Assembly (NCBI GenBank): GCA_900299025.1
Contig: OMIE01000067.1
Coordinates: forward strand, 1-64,000
DNA: 64,000 nt
Source: Burkholderiaceae bacterium
GTDB lineage: Bacteria; Pseudomonadota; Gammaproteobacteria; Burkholderiales; Burkholderiaceae_E
Reading direction: 5' to 3'
In this document: positions 1 to 7,931 of the stretch, one piece after another
How positions within the stretch are numbered: position 1 is the first letter of the stretch
Layout: every line of letters starts with the position of its first letter
Made by a program: the position numbers and the translations under genes
Notes under the pieces: model-generated
Told to the model about the DNA's origin: nothing
Database searches by the model: none
What the model saw: only the letters and a program-made list of their open reading frames with translations

Positions 1-121
1 CGGCAGTCCAGCGATGTTGAAGGAAAGTGCCGACATGCTCAATCAGCGTGGCTTTCAGATCTCGCCGAGCGCAGGCGAGCAAGGCGACTACGTGATTGAA
101 AGGGCGTTTGCCGAGCGTTAG
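1..121 (+). CDS. fpr: Ferredoxin-NADP+ reductase, C-terminal end (5' end outside window)
   Basis: Only the last 39 codons are visible, read in the frame that starts at base 2 and ends with TAG at 119-121. The tail contains the segments RGFQISPS and GDYVIERAF. I recognise this ending from the bacterial ferredoxin/flavodoxin-NADP+ reductases of pseudomonads and betaproteobacteria, FAD enzymes that move electrons between NADPH and ferredoxin or flavodoxin in the cytoplasm. The stop overlaps the stop of the convergent regulator gene by 3 bases. The call rests on a short C-terminal match, so it is likely but not certain. Confidence 0.7.
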   Translation, partial: GSPAMLKESADMLNQRGFQISPSAGEQGDYVIERAFAER

Positions 122-921
122 CCCTCGAGAACACCGGAGGATTCACTAGCAGACATCCTCGGGTCAAGGATGTCCTGTGAATCGGTTTTCTCATCCTGAT
201 CGGGAATCAAGACATAGCCCACGCCCCAGACCGTTTGCAAATACCGGGGATGGTGAGGATCATCTTCCAAAAGTTTCCGTAGTCTGGAGATTTGCACATC
301 AAGACTACGATCGCTGCTTTCATAGTCGCGCCCGCGGGATAGTTGCATCAGACGTTGTCGCGACAAGGGTTCGCGCGCATGGCGCGCCAGGGCTTTGAGC
401 GTGGCGAAGTCGGATGTCGTGAGCGGAATCGCTGTGCCTGCTTTCCGAAGACTGCGTGTTGACAAATCAAGCTCGAATTGTCCAAAACGCATCCGTTGTG
501 GTTCGCTGCTTGGTGCGCCGGGCATTTCGGTCAGTCTTGATCGCCGTAAAACCGACTGAATCCTCGCTACCAGTTCCCTTGGGTTGAAGGGTTTGGCAAG
601 ATAATCGTCGGCACCTGCTTCAAGTCCAGTGATGCGGTCACTTTCGTCGCCACGTGCCGTTAGCACGATGACAGGCAGATCGGACTGTGCTGCGCGCAAG
701 CGCGAAATGACTTGCAGTCCATCTTCGCCGGGCATCATTAAGTCAAGTACCATTAAATCGAAGCGCTGATAACGCATCACGCGATTCATCGCTTGGGCAT
801 CTTCTGCAACCACGACCGCGAATCCTTGCTGGGTGAGATAGCGGCGCAAGAGGTCGCGCAGGCGAGGGTCGTCGTCGACAACCAGAACATCGGGGGGGCG
901 GGCGGCTATGTGCTGCATCAT
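118..921 (-). CDS. OmpR-family DNA-binding response regulator, orphan
   Basis: A 267-residue two-component response regulator. The N-terminal receiver domain (about residues 11-125) has the acidic triad D16-D18, phosphoacceptor D60 (LDLMMPGEDG), T88 and K110 in AKPFNP. The C-terminal winged-helix domain (about 145-250) ends with the typical RYLQTVWGVGYVLIPD. When phosphorylated such proteins bind promoter DNA as dimers, and similarity is strongest to OmpR. The gene starts with a double ATG (916-921). No histidine kinase is present: the downstream neighbour is the convergent fpr end and the upstream neighbour is the divergent AtuA gene, 88 bases away. Its partner kinase must be elsewhere, and the target cannot be read from this sequence. 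Confidence 0.9.
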   Translation of the reverse strand: MMQHIAARPPDVLVVDDDPRLRDLLRRYLTQQGFAVVVAEDAQAMNRVMRYQRFDLMVLDLMMPGEDGLQVISRLRAAQSDLPVIVLTARGDESDRITGLEAGADDYLAKPFNPRELVARIQSVLRRSRLTEMPGAPSSEPQRMRFGQFELDLSTRSLRKAGTAIPLTTSDFATLKALARHAREPLSRQRLMQLSRGRDYESSDRSLDVQISRLRKLLEDDPHHPRYLQTVWGVGYVLIPDQDEKTDSQDILDPRMSASESSGVLEG

Positions 922-1009
922 GCTGCGATGATAAAGCAGGCTTTGTGAATTTTTGAGATGGCGATGCCGGTCTCACGAATGCTTACCGCCTTTATGCGCT
1001 TATGCTTGC

Positions 1010-2389
1010 ATGATGAAATGGCAAACGAGACAAAAAGGTCCGAAGCTTCGTATTGGCGCAGGATCGGCGTGGTGGGGTGATCGGATCGAGCCCGCGCAGT
1101 GGAACGCCGAGCGCGGCGATCTGGACTTTTTATGTTTTGAGACCATGGCTGAGGCCACGGTTTCCGCTGCACAGGTCCGTGCCAGACGAGATCCAGGCTT
1201 TCCTGGCTATGACAGTTATTTGGATGATCGTCTGCGTGCAGTGTTACCTGGATGCATCGCGCATGGCACCCGCATCGTTAGTAATCAGGGGTGGATCAAC
1301 CCGGATGGCGCTGCCGAACATTGCGTGAAATTGTTGCAAGAGCTTGGATGCCGAGGGGTAAAAGTGGCCTCGGTTAATGGCAGCTTAATCACCGACCGCG
1401 TCCTGGAATGGAGCGATCGATTATTGGAAAACGGACAATCCAGTCAAACGCTTGCCGATCGAATCGTCTCGGCTGAAGCCTATCTTGGCGCTGAGCCTAT
1501 CGTCCAAGCCTTGCAAGCGGGCGCACACATTGTCTTTACCGGCAGGGTTGCTGACCCGTCGATTTTTCTTGCGCCGATGATGGCCTCTTTTGGATGGGGC
1601 AGTAGCGATTGGTCTGTCCTTGGGGCCGGTAGCGGTATCGGGCATTTGTTGGAATGCGGAGCCCAGGTGACCGGCGGCTACTTTTCCGATCCCGGCTTTA
1701 AAGATGTCGATAAGCCCTGGCACTTGGCCTTTCCGATTGCCGAGGTCGCAGAAAACGGCAGCGCTGTGATTACCAAATTAGCCGATACCGGTGGTTGTGT
1801 TGATTTTCGAACCATCAAAGAACAGATGCTCTACGAAGTTCATGATCCTGCAAACTACATCACACCTGATGTTGTTGTTGATTTTACATCGGTGAGGCTT
1901 GAGCAACATGGGCTGAATCGGATCGCAGTGAGTCATATTGGCGGAAAGCCGCGAACTGATACGCTAAAGGTGTCCATTGGATGTACTGAAGGCTATATCG
2001 GTGAGGATATGTTTTTTTACGCTGGCGAAGGCGCTTTGCGACGCGCCCAGCTTGCTCAAAAGGTGCTTGAGGAACGATTCAAGCTTGTCCATTTAAAAGC
2101 AGAAGATTTGCGTATTGATTTTCTTGGCCTCAACGCCATTCATGGTCTGGCTACCCCTGCAAATGCTCCCGAACCCTATGAAATCGCAGTGCGTGTGGCA
2201 GCACGCACAAGTACCCGTGAAGAAGCGCTTAAAGTGGGGCGTGAGATCGACGGTATGGCTGTCTCAGGTATTGCACACACGGGCAAGCGCGTTCCCCATC
2301 AGGACCGTGTACGAGAGGTGATTGGTGTCTGGTCAAGCCTCGTGCCTCGCGAAAAGGTTCAGGCAAGTCTGCGTTACTTCGAGAGCTAG
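1010..2389 (+). CDS. AtuA-family protein (DUF1446), large subunit of split module 1
   Basis: About 459 residues from ATG 1010 (a second ATG follows at 1013). An upstream in-frame start at 953 would add 19 residues not expected in the family. The protein starts with the AtuA/DUF1446 signature (RIGAGSAWWGDRIEP) and carries further family segments such as EAYLGAEPIVQAL, FTGRVADPSIFL, LLECGAQVTGGYF and EQMLYEVHDP. AtuA is known from acyclic terpene and methyl-branched acyl-CoA degradation clusters, but its reaction is not established. In many bacteria the protein carries a C-terminal ferredoxin-like domain; here that part is the separate next gene, 3 bases downstream. A thiolase follows, which fits a role in acyl-CoA breakdown. 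Confidence 0.85.
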   Translation: MMKWQTRQKGPKLRIGAGSAWWGDRIEPAQWNAERGDLDFLCFETMAEATVSAAQVRARRDPGFPGYDSYLDDRLRAVLPGCIAHGTRIVSNQGWINPDGAAEHCVKLLQELGCRGVKVASVNGSLITDRVLEWSDRLLENGQSSQTLADRIVSAEAYLGAEPIVQALQAGAHIVFTGRVADPSIFLAPMMASFGWGSSDWSVLGAGSGIGHLLECGAQVTGGYFSDPGFKDVDKPWHLAFPIAEVAENGSAVITKLADTGGCVDFRTIKEQMLYEVHDPANYITPDVVVDFTSVRLEQHGLNRIAVSHIGGKPRTDTLKVSIGCTEGYIGEDMFFYAGEGALRRAQLAQKVLEERFKLVHLKAEDLRIDFLGLNAIHGLATPANAPEPYEIAVRVAARTSTREEALKVGREIDGMAVSGIAHTGKRVPHQDRVREVIGVWSSLVPREKVQASLRYFES

Positions 2390-2392
2390 CCT

Positions 2393-2755
2393 ATGCAAGT
2401 TTCACTCCAGCACATAGCTCATGTCCGTTCTGGCGACAAAGGCGATACCTCGAATATCGCGGTATTTGCCTACCACCCAGCACTTTACCCCTTGCTTTGT
2501 GAGCAGTTGAGTGCCGAGCGAGTGAAGACCCACTACCAGGGTGCGATTCGCGGTGCGGTGATCCGCTATGAGGTCCCCGCGATCGATGCCTTAAATTTTG
2601 TCGCACAGGGCGCGCTTGGCGGCGGCGTTTCGCGAAGCCTAGCGCTTGATCAATATGGCAAGGCTTTAAGCGCAGCCTTACTTGGCTTGTGTCTTGACGT
2701 GCCGGAAACACATCGCGTTTATTTGGTTGGTTATCCATCAGCCAGGTCAACATAA
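2393..2755 (+). CDS. AtuA-like ferredoxin-fold partner protein, module 1
   Basis: A 120-residue protein starting at ATG 2393, 3 bases after the AtuA-family stop. It contains the conserved HVRSGDKGDTSNIAV start, LSAERVKTHY, ALNFVAQGALGGGVSRSL and LDQYGKALSAALL. This matches the small domain fused to the C-terminus of full-length AtuA proteins (AtuA-like, ferredoxin-fold). Split into two genes, it probably forms a complex with the large protein; this is inferred from the fused homologues. The paralogue at 9354 has the same motifs. No catalytic function is established. Confidence 0.8.
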   Translation: MQVSLQHIAHVRSGDKGDTSNIAVFAYHPALYPLLCEQLSAERVKTHYQGAIRGAVIRYEVPAIDALNFVAQGALGGGVSRSLALDQYGKALSAALLGLCLDVPETHRVYLVGYPSARST

Positions 2756-2845
2756 GGCAAGTCAACGCTGTCATGATTCATTTATCCATTCATCGACCAC
2801 TGCAATGCCTGGTTGTCAAAGATAACTTTTCAAGGAAACTCAATC

Positions 2846-4081
2846 ATGTCTGAAGCCTGGATCATCGACGCGTGCCGAAGCCCGCGGGGCATCGGTAAAC
2901 AAGGCAAGGGTGCACTCGCTGGCATGCATCCCCAGCACGTCGCTGCAAGCGTGCTTAAAGCGATCGCTTCGCGCAATCAACTTGACACGGCAGAAGTCGA
3001 CGACATTATTTGGGGAACGAGTGCTCAGGTCGGCGCGCAAAGCGGCGATTTGGCGCGCATGGCAGCGCTAGATGCTGGATACGATTTGCGCGCAAGTGGC
3101 GTCACCCTCGATCGCTTTTGTGGCTCGGGTATTACCAGTGTGAATCTGGCTGCAGGCATGGTCATGTCAGGCATGGAAGATTTACTGATCGCCGGTGGTA
3201 CCGAGATGATGTCAATGCCAGCAAGAAGGCTCGGTGATGGGCCCCCGATGATGGACAGTGGTAATTTGCGCTTGCGTGACTCACATCCGCAATCGCACCA
3301 AGGCGTATGTGCCGATGCGATCGCCACCATGGAGAAGATTTCACGGCAAGCGCTTGATGCGCTTGCTGTTGAAAGTCAGCAACGTGCTGCGGTGGCCATC
3401 GACAAGGGCTACTTCCAGCGAAGTCTTGTCCCTGTTTACCGCGAAGATGGCTCCTTAGCGCTTGATAAGGAGGAGTTTCCACGACCGGGGACCACGCTGG
3501 AGAGTCTTGCATCGCTAAAACCTGCCTTCGCAGCGATGGCCGATGCACCGCTTGATGATCGAGGCACGACTTACCGGCATTTGATTCTGAAAAAGTACCC
3601 CGGGCTTGATATCGAGTTCGTCCATCATGCGGGCAATTCCTCGGGGGTTGTAGACGGTGCTGCGGCATTACTCATCGCATCGGCTTCGTATGCGAGGAAA
3701 CGAGGCCTTAAACCACGTGCGAAAATTATAGCGATGGCTAACTTGGGCGACTGCCCGACACTGATGCTTAATGCCCCCGTTCCTGCGGCGCAAAAAGTGT
3801 TACAAAAAGCTGGTTTGAGCGTAAAGGATATCGACCTCTGGGAGATCAACGAAGCTTTTGCGGTGGTTGCCGAAAAGTTTATTCGTGATCTGAGCTTGGA
3901 CCGGGATAAGGTTAATGTGAATGGTGGCGCTATGGCCCTTGGTCACCCCATTGGAGCGACAGGGTCGATTTTAATTGGAACCTTGCTTGATGAACTTGAG
4001 CGGCGTGACGCGCGCTATGGACTTGCCACGATGTGTGCGGCCGGTGGCATGGCGCCTGCGATTATTATTGAACGAGGCTAA
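2846..4081 (+). CDS. Acetyl-CoA acetyltransferase / 3-ketoacyl-CoA thiolase
   Basis: A 411-residue thiolase from ATG 2846, preceded by AAGGAA; an in-frame start at 2813 is possible but less likely. The three active-site regions are all present: nucleophilic C92 in LDRFCGSGITSVN, the His in ALGHPIGATG, and the C-terminal Cys in TMCAAGGMAPA. The enzyme cleaves or forms 3-ketoacyl-CoA with CoA in the cytoplasm. It follows the AtuA pair after a 90-base gap in the same direction and is probably cotranscribed. That suggests the last step of a beta-oxidation-like route for a branched or isoprenoid acyl chain. Substrate length cannot be read from the sequence. Confidence 0.92.
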   Translation: MSEAWIIDACRSPRGIGKQGKGALAGMHPQHVAASVLKAIASRNQLDTAEVDDIIWGTSAQVGAQSGDLARMAALDAGYDLRASGVTLDRFCGSGITSVNLAAGMVMSGMEDLLIAGGTEMMSMPARRLGDGPPMMDSGNLRLRDSHPQSHQGVCADAIATMEKISRQALDALAVESQQRAAVAIDKGYFQRSLVPVYREDGSLALDKEEFPRPGTTLESLASLKPAFAAMADAPLDDRGTTYRHLILKKYPGLDIEFVHHAGNSSGVVDGAAALLIASASYARKRGLKPRAKIIAMANLGDCPTLMLNAPVPAAQKVLQKAGLSVKDIDLWEINEAFAVVAEKFIRDLSLDRDKVNVNGGAMALGHPIGATGSILIGTLLDELERRDARYGLATMCAAGGMAPAIIIERG

Positions 4082-4180
4082 TATATCGATCGTTTAAGTG
4101 ATGTCGTGCATCGAGCTTGGGATGCCTCGCCGTTTCTCGTCGTGATGCCCTATGAATTGTCGCAAGCGATATCTCGTGGT

Positions 4181-5488
4181 TTATCGTTGGGGCATATGCT
4201 CGGCGCCATAGCCAAGGCTAATTGTTGCGTCATGAGGTATTTCAGGCATGCTCGCGTTCCAAGCATGCCATGAGGCTTTAAGCGTTTCGAAACGATCAGC
4301 TTGTTTGTGCTTGAGCTCTGCCCGTTCTCTGCCATCCTGTGACAGATCGAACAGATATTCGTGTTGATCAACTTTTAGATACTTCCAATCACCATCACGA
4401 TAAGCTGCCTGCTGCCGGTGATTCATCCGCCAAAAGAGTGGTCGCTCAAAGCGCATACCTGGGTTTCGCAGCACACTTAAAAGGCTAATGCCGTCGAGAG
4501 GATACGAAGGGTCAGGCGGTACCGAGGCTGCTTCGAGTAAGGTGGCAGTCACATCCATCGTCATAAAATGTTGACCACTCAGGCTTGTTGCGGGTATTTG
4601 GCCAGGCCAACGCATGATCCAGGGCACTCGAATGCCGCCTTCGGTCAAGTCCATTTTGCCTCCGACATGAGGCCAGTTATCTGAGTATCGCTCACCGCCA
4701 TTATCGCTGGTGAAAACAATCAAGCTTTTATCGCGTTGACCCAGCGCATCAATTCGATCGACCAGCGCGCCTATACCCTCATCCATATGGTGAATCATGC
4801 GTCGGTAGGTCTCAATGCTGCCTCCGTCCAAATGAAAGAGATTGTTGGCAACTTGGCCGGCAAGTGCTGCGTCATCACGTGTTTCCCAGGGCCAATGAGG
4901 GGCCGTGTAGTGGACACTGAGGAAAAAGTTTTGGCCGGCTTGAATCGAACTTTCAGCAAATTCAATCGCCTTCTGAGTAATGAGGTCGGTGAGATAGCCG
5001 GCTTCGTGATGCGGTGATTCCCCGAGCCATAAATCGTGTTCTCGACGCGAGTTGCAATGACTGAAGTAGTCGACGCCACCTGCCATCGGCCCATAAAAGT
5101 ACTGATAACCCGAACGAAGCGGAGAGAAGTGCGGCAAAAAGCCGAGGTGCCACTTGCCGACAAGCCCCGTACGATACCCGGCAGCGCTGAGCAGCGAGGC
5201 AATGGTCGGATGGGCTGGCGGCAAGCCTAAAGTAGCATCTCCCATCGCTTTGCTATTGATGGGTTCTTCAGCAGCCCCTCGAAGGCGATACTGATAGCGA
5301 CCGGTCATCAGCGCAAAACGTGTGGGTGAGCAAACCGGCGAGTTGCTATAGCCGTCGCTAAACCGGATACCCTCGTGAGCAAGTCGATCTAGCCGTGGCG
5401 ACACTGGGCCGAAACTGGCATCGCGGCCACCGTAGCAGCCTAAATCAGCATAGCCAAGATCGTCAGCAACAATCCAAATGATATTCAT
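4181..5488 (-). CDS. Sulfatase (arylsulfatase type), no signal peptide
   Basis: A 435-residue member of the alkaline-phosphatase/sulfatase superfamily. The metal-binding start IWIVADDLGYADLGCYGG (D9, D10) is followed by the sulfatase signature with Cys53 in CSPTR, where Cys is converted to formylglycine. Later segments (LVGKWHLGF, FTSDNGGE) match the family. It would hydrolyse sulfate esters. The protein begins directly with the catalytic core, so no export signal is visible and it probably acts in the cytoplasm. It is the last gene of a minus-strand set with the MFS carrier (15 bases upstream) and the dehydrogenase, so a small imported sulfate ester is a plausible but unproven substrate. No formylglycine-generating enzyme is in the window. 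Confidence 0.88.
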   Translation of the reverse strand: MNIIWIVADDLGYADLGCYGGRDASFGPVSPRLDRLAHEGIRFSDGYSNSPVCSPTRFALMTGRYQYRLRGAAEEPINSKAMGDATLGLPPAHPTIASLLSAAGYRTGLVGKWHLGFLPHFSPLRSGYQYFYGPMAGGVDYFSHCNSRREHDLWLGESPHHEAGYLTDLITQKAIEFAESSIQAGQNFFLSVHYTAPHWPWETRDDAALAGQVANNLFHLDGGSIETYRRMIHHMDEGIGALVDRIDALGQRDKSLIVFTSDNGGERYSDNWPHVGGKMDLTEGGIRVPWIMRWPGQIPATSLSGQHFMTMDVTATLLEAASVPPDPSYPLDGISLLSVLRNPGMRFERPLFWRMNHRQQAAYRDGDWKYLKVDQHEYLFDLSQDGRERAELKHKQADRFETLKASWHAWNASMPEIPHDATISLGYGAEHMPQR

Positions 5489-5503
5489 CGATGTCCTTTG
5501 CCG

Positions 5504-6730
5504 TTATGCTTTGCGGATCACAGATCGAAAAGGTATTAAAGCGGCAAAGGCAGCAAGTGAGAGTGCCATGCCAATCCAAAGCGCCGATACCTGCCATTGA
5601 TCGATGGCAAGACCGAAGACCCAGGGTGCAAGTGCTTGCGTGAATCGTGATAATGCTAAGAGCTTTCCAACGCGTTCACCATAACCTGCGGCACCAAATA
5701 AAGCTAAGGGCAGGGCACCGCGGGCAATCGTTTGGGTGCCCGTGCCAAGACCATGGCAAATGGTAAAGGCGATAGCCCAAGCTGGCCCCCCTGCAAATAA
5801 CATCAGCACTGCGATGGGGTGGGTGATACTAGAGATCCACGCCGACCAAAGCGGATGCGCACGGCCAAGTGAACCTAATTGAACAAGTCTTGCCGCGACT
5901 TGAGCCGGACCGATCATCGCGCCTGCTGTGACAGCCATGGCAAGACTCGTGCCGGCTGATTGCAAAAGCGCAGGCAAGTGCGCCGCCATGGCGCTGCTTA
6001 CAAAGCCAGTAGCAGCAAAGGCAAAGACAAGTAGTGACGTAGCGTGTCGAGGAAGCTTTGCTTCGTCCTGCGCCTTTTCCTCAGCGCTCAGGTGGTGATC
6101 GGATTGATCTTGCTTATTGCTAGTGCTGACGCTTATGTCCGTCTGAGTGTTATCGCTTGCTATATCGTCCTGCACGGGGGCAGCTGGAATCATCCGATTG
6201 AGTAGGAGTCCAAGGCTCAAGTGTAAGAGCGCCCAAGCGACGAGTGCGCCTCGCCAGCCGTAGGCATTGAGCATCAAGCTGCTCAGTGGCCAGCCGACGG
6301 TACTGGCAAAGCCAGCAATTAGCGTGATGCCAGTGATAGGGCTGCGCGCTTTGAGGCCATACAGATAAACCAGCGCAGCAAAGGCTGCGTCATAAAGACC
6401 ATAACCCATAGCGATGCCAAGAACGAGCCATGCGGCAAGCAGAGTCAGGGGGCCTGTTGCAAACGCTAGCATGATGAGCCCAACTGCAAAGATGAGATTA
6501 GTCATCGGCAGTACGATTCGGCCGCCGCGTCGATCGATCCAGCGCCCTGCTTGTGGTCCGACAAGTGCGGCAATAATCAGCGCGGCACTAAAGCATAAAA
6601 AAAAGAATGGTTGACTCAAACCCAGCTCGCCCGTTATCGGGGCAGCGAGTACGGCAGGCAGGTAGTACGAAGACGCCCATGAAAGCGTTTGTGTGCTTCC
6701 AATGAGAAAAACAGTACGTAGGGTACTCAA
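5504..6730 (-). CDS. MFS transporter
   Basis: A 408-residue inner-membrane carrier with about 12 hydrophobic segments and a hydrophilic central loop rich in Asp, Gln and Ser (about residues 185-225) that separates two six-helix halves. The GRWIDRRGGR motif between helices 2 and 3 is the MFS signature. It lies between the dehydrogenase (6 bases upstream) and the sulfatase (15 bases downstream), all on the minus strand, so the three are probably one operon and the carrier may import the substrate of one of these enzymes. The substrate is unknown. Confidence 0.85.
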   Translation of the reverse strand: MSTLRTVFLIGSTQTLSWASSYYLPAVLAAPITGELGLSQPFFFLCFSAALIIAALVGPQAGRWIDRRGGRIVLPMTNLIFAVGLIMLAFATGPLTLLAAWLVLGIAMGYGLYDAAFAALVYLYGLKARSPITGITLIAGFASTVGWPLSSLMLNAYGWRGALVAWALLHLSLGLLLNRMIPAAPVQDDIASDNTQTDISVSTSNKQDQSDHHLSAEEKAQDEAKLPRHATSLLVFAFAATGFVSSAMAAHLPALLQSAGTSLAMAVTAGAMIGPAQVAARLVQLGSLGRAHPLWSAWISSITHPIAVLMLFAGGPAWAIAFTICHGLGTGTQTIARGALPLALFGAAGYGERVGKLLALSRFTQALAPWVFGLAIDQWQVSALWIGMALSLAAFAALIPFRSVIRKA

Positions 6731-6736
6731 ACCAGT

Positions 6737-7807
6737 TCAAATGGAATTGATGAGTCTGAGGGCTTCGGTGGTCACCTCACTGGTTAATGCCCTACCACCG
6801 AGATCCCTTGTGTGCCAGCGGGGTTCGACCGTTATATGCTCAATAACTTGCATCAGCTTGCTCGCCGCCGAGGACTCGCCAAGGTGCTCAAGCATCATCA
6901 CGGCGCTCCAAAAACTACCGACCGGATTGGCTAAATTTTGACCCATGATGTCAAATGCTGATCCATGGATAGGCTCAAACATGCTCGGGAAGCGACGTTC
7001 GGGGTCGATGTTGCCTGTTGGTGCGATGCCAAGACTCCCTGCGAGGGCCGCAGCAAGATCGCTCAAAATATCAGCATGGAGGTTGGTCGCCACCATGGTA
7101 TCGAGGGATTCCGGGCGATTGACCATCCGTGCGGTCGCAGCATCCACAAGTTCTTTGTCCCATTGAACCTCTGGAAACTCCTTAGCGACAGCCGCTGCGA
7201 TCTCGTCCCACATGACCATCGCATAGCGTTGGGCGTTTGACTTGGTAATCACGGTCAGCTTCTTTCGCGGTCTTGATGAAGCGGTACGAAAAGCATAGCG
7301 CATGATTCGTTCAACACCAACGCGCGTTAAAACACTGAGTTCGGTCGCAACTTCAATGGGATGACCTTGGTGTGCGCGTCCACCAACACCGGCATACTCG
7401 CCTTCGGAATTTTCGCGAATAATCAGCCAATCAAGCTGATGCGCTTGACAATGCCTCAGGGGCGATTGAATACCGGGGAGAATCCGGGTGGGCCGAACAT
7501 TTGCATACTGATCAAAGCCCTGACAAATTTTTAAGCGCAAGCCCCAAAGCGTAATGTGATCTGGAACATCAGGGTCACCAGCAGAGCCAAATAAAATCGC
7601 GTCAAATGGTTCAAGTGACTGCAAGCCATCGTCGGGCATCATCCGTCCATGAAGGCGGTACCAATCAGCACCCCAACCAAAATGCTCAAATTCAAGTTGG
7701 AACGCGTCGCTGCGGTCTGCAAGTGCCGCTAAGACTTGCTGGGTTGCAGGAATGACTTCTTTCCCTATACCGTCGCCTGGGATGGAAGCAATGCGATAAG
7801 TCTTCAT
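6737..7807 (-). CDS. Tartrate/D-malate-type dehydrogenase (isocitrate/isopropylmalate dehydrogenase family)
   Basis: A 356-residue NAD-dependent beta-decarboxylating dehydrogenase. The start at 7807 (MKTYRIASIPGDGIGKEV) places the family N-terminus correctly; a longer frame to 7852 adds non-conserved residues. Seen: RENSEGEYAGVG, the catalytic-Lys region LTVITKSNAQ, the Mg-binding region NLHADILSDLAA and the coenzyme-binding FEPIHGSAFDIMGQNLANP. This pattern is closest to tartrate dehydrogenase/decarboxylase (TtuC) and D-malate dehydrogenase (DmlA) rather than LeuB. Related enzymes oxidise and decarboxylate 2-hydroxy diacids. It is the first gene of the operon with the MFS carrier and sulfatase and is divergent from the second AtuA module. 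Confidence 0.85.
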   Translation of the reverse strand: MKTYRIASIPGDGIGKEVIPATQQVLAALADRSDAFQLEFEHFGWGADWYRLHGRMMPDDGLQSLEPFDAILFGSAGDPDVPDHITLWGLRLKICQGFDQYANVRPTRILPGIQSPLRHCQAHQLDWLIIRENSEGEYAGVGGRAHQGHPIEVATELSVLTRVGVERIMRYAFRTASSRPRKKLTVITKSNAQRYAMVMWDEIAAAVAKEFPEVQWDKELVDAATARMVNRPESLDTMVATNLHADILSDLAAALAGSLGIAPTGNIDPERRFPSMFEPIHGSAFDIMGQNLANPVGSFWSAVMMLEHLGESSAASKLMQVIEHITVEPRWHTRDLGGRALTSEVTTEALRLINSI

Positions 7808-7931
7808 GAATGACATACTGACCTTGCTGAGATGTGCATGAAAGACGCCCAATGGCTAGATCTGAAATCTTGGGCTTGATCGAACCAAGCGTGCACAGGA
7901 TCATAGCAGTGCAAACGATGGAGATTGTCTT

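Noticed and set aside
3162-3668. 168-codon minus-strand frame opposite the thiolase gene
   Set aside because: It is a shadow of the thiolase: composition is His/Arg/Pro-rich without conserved motifs, and the thiolase active-site codons are on the plus strand.
4736-5230. Plus-strand frames of 64-93 codons opposite the sulfatase gene
   Set aside because: They lie wholly inside a strongly supported gene on the other strand, show no family motif and have no own ribosome site.
7876-7905. TTGATC/ATCATA as a promoter for the second AtuA gene
   Set aside because: The -10 match is poor and the spacing is at the limit; it is not better than chance in this sequence.
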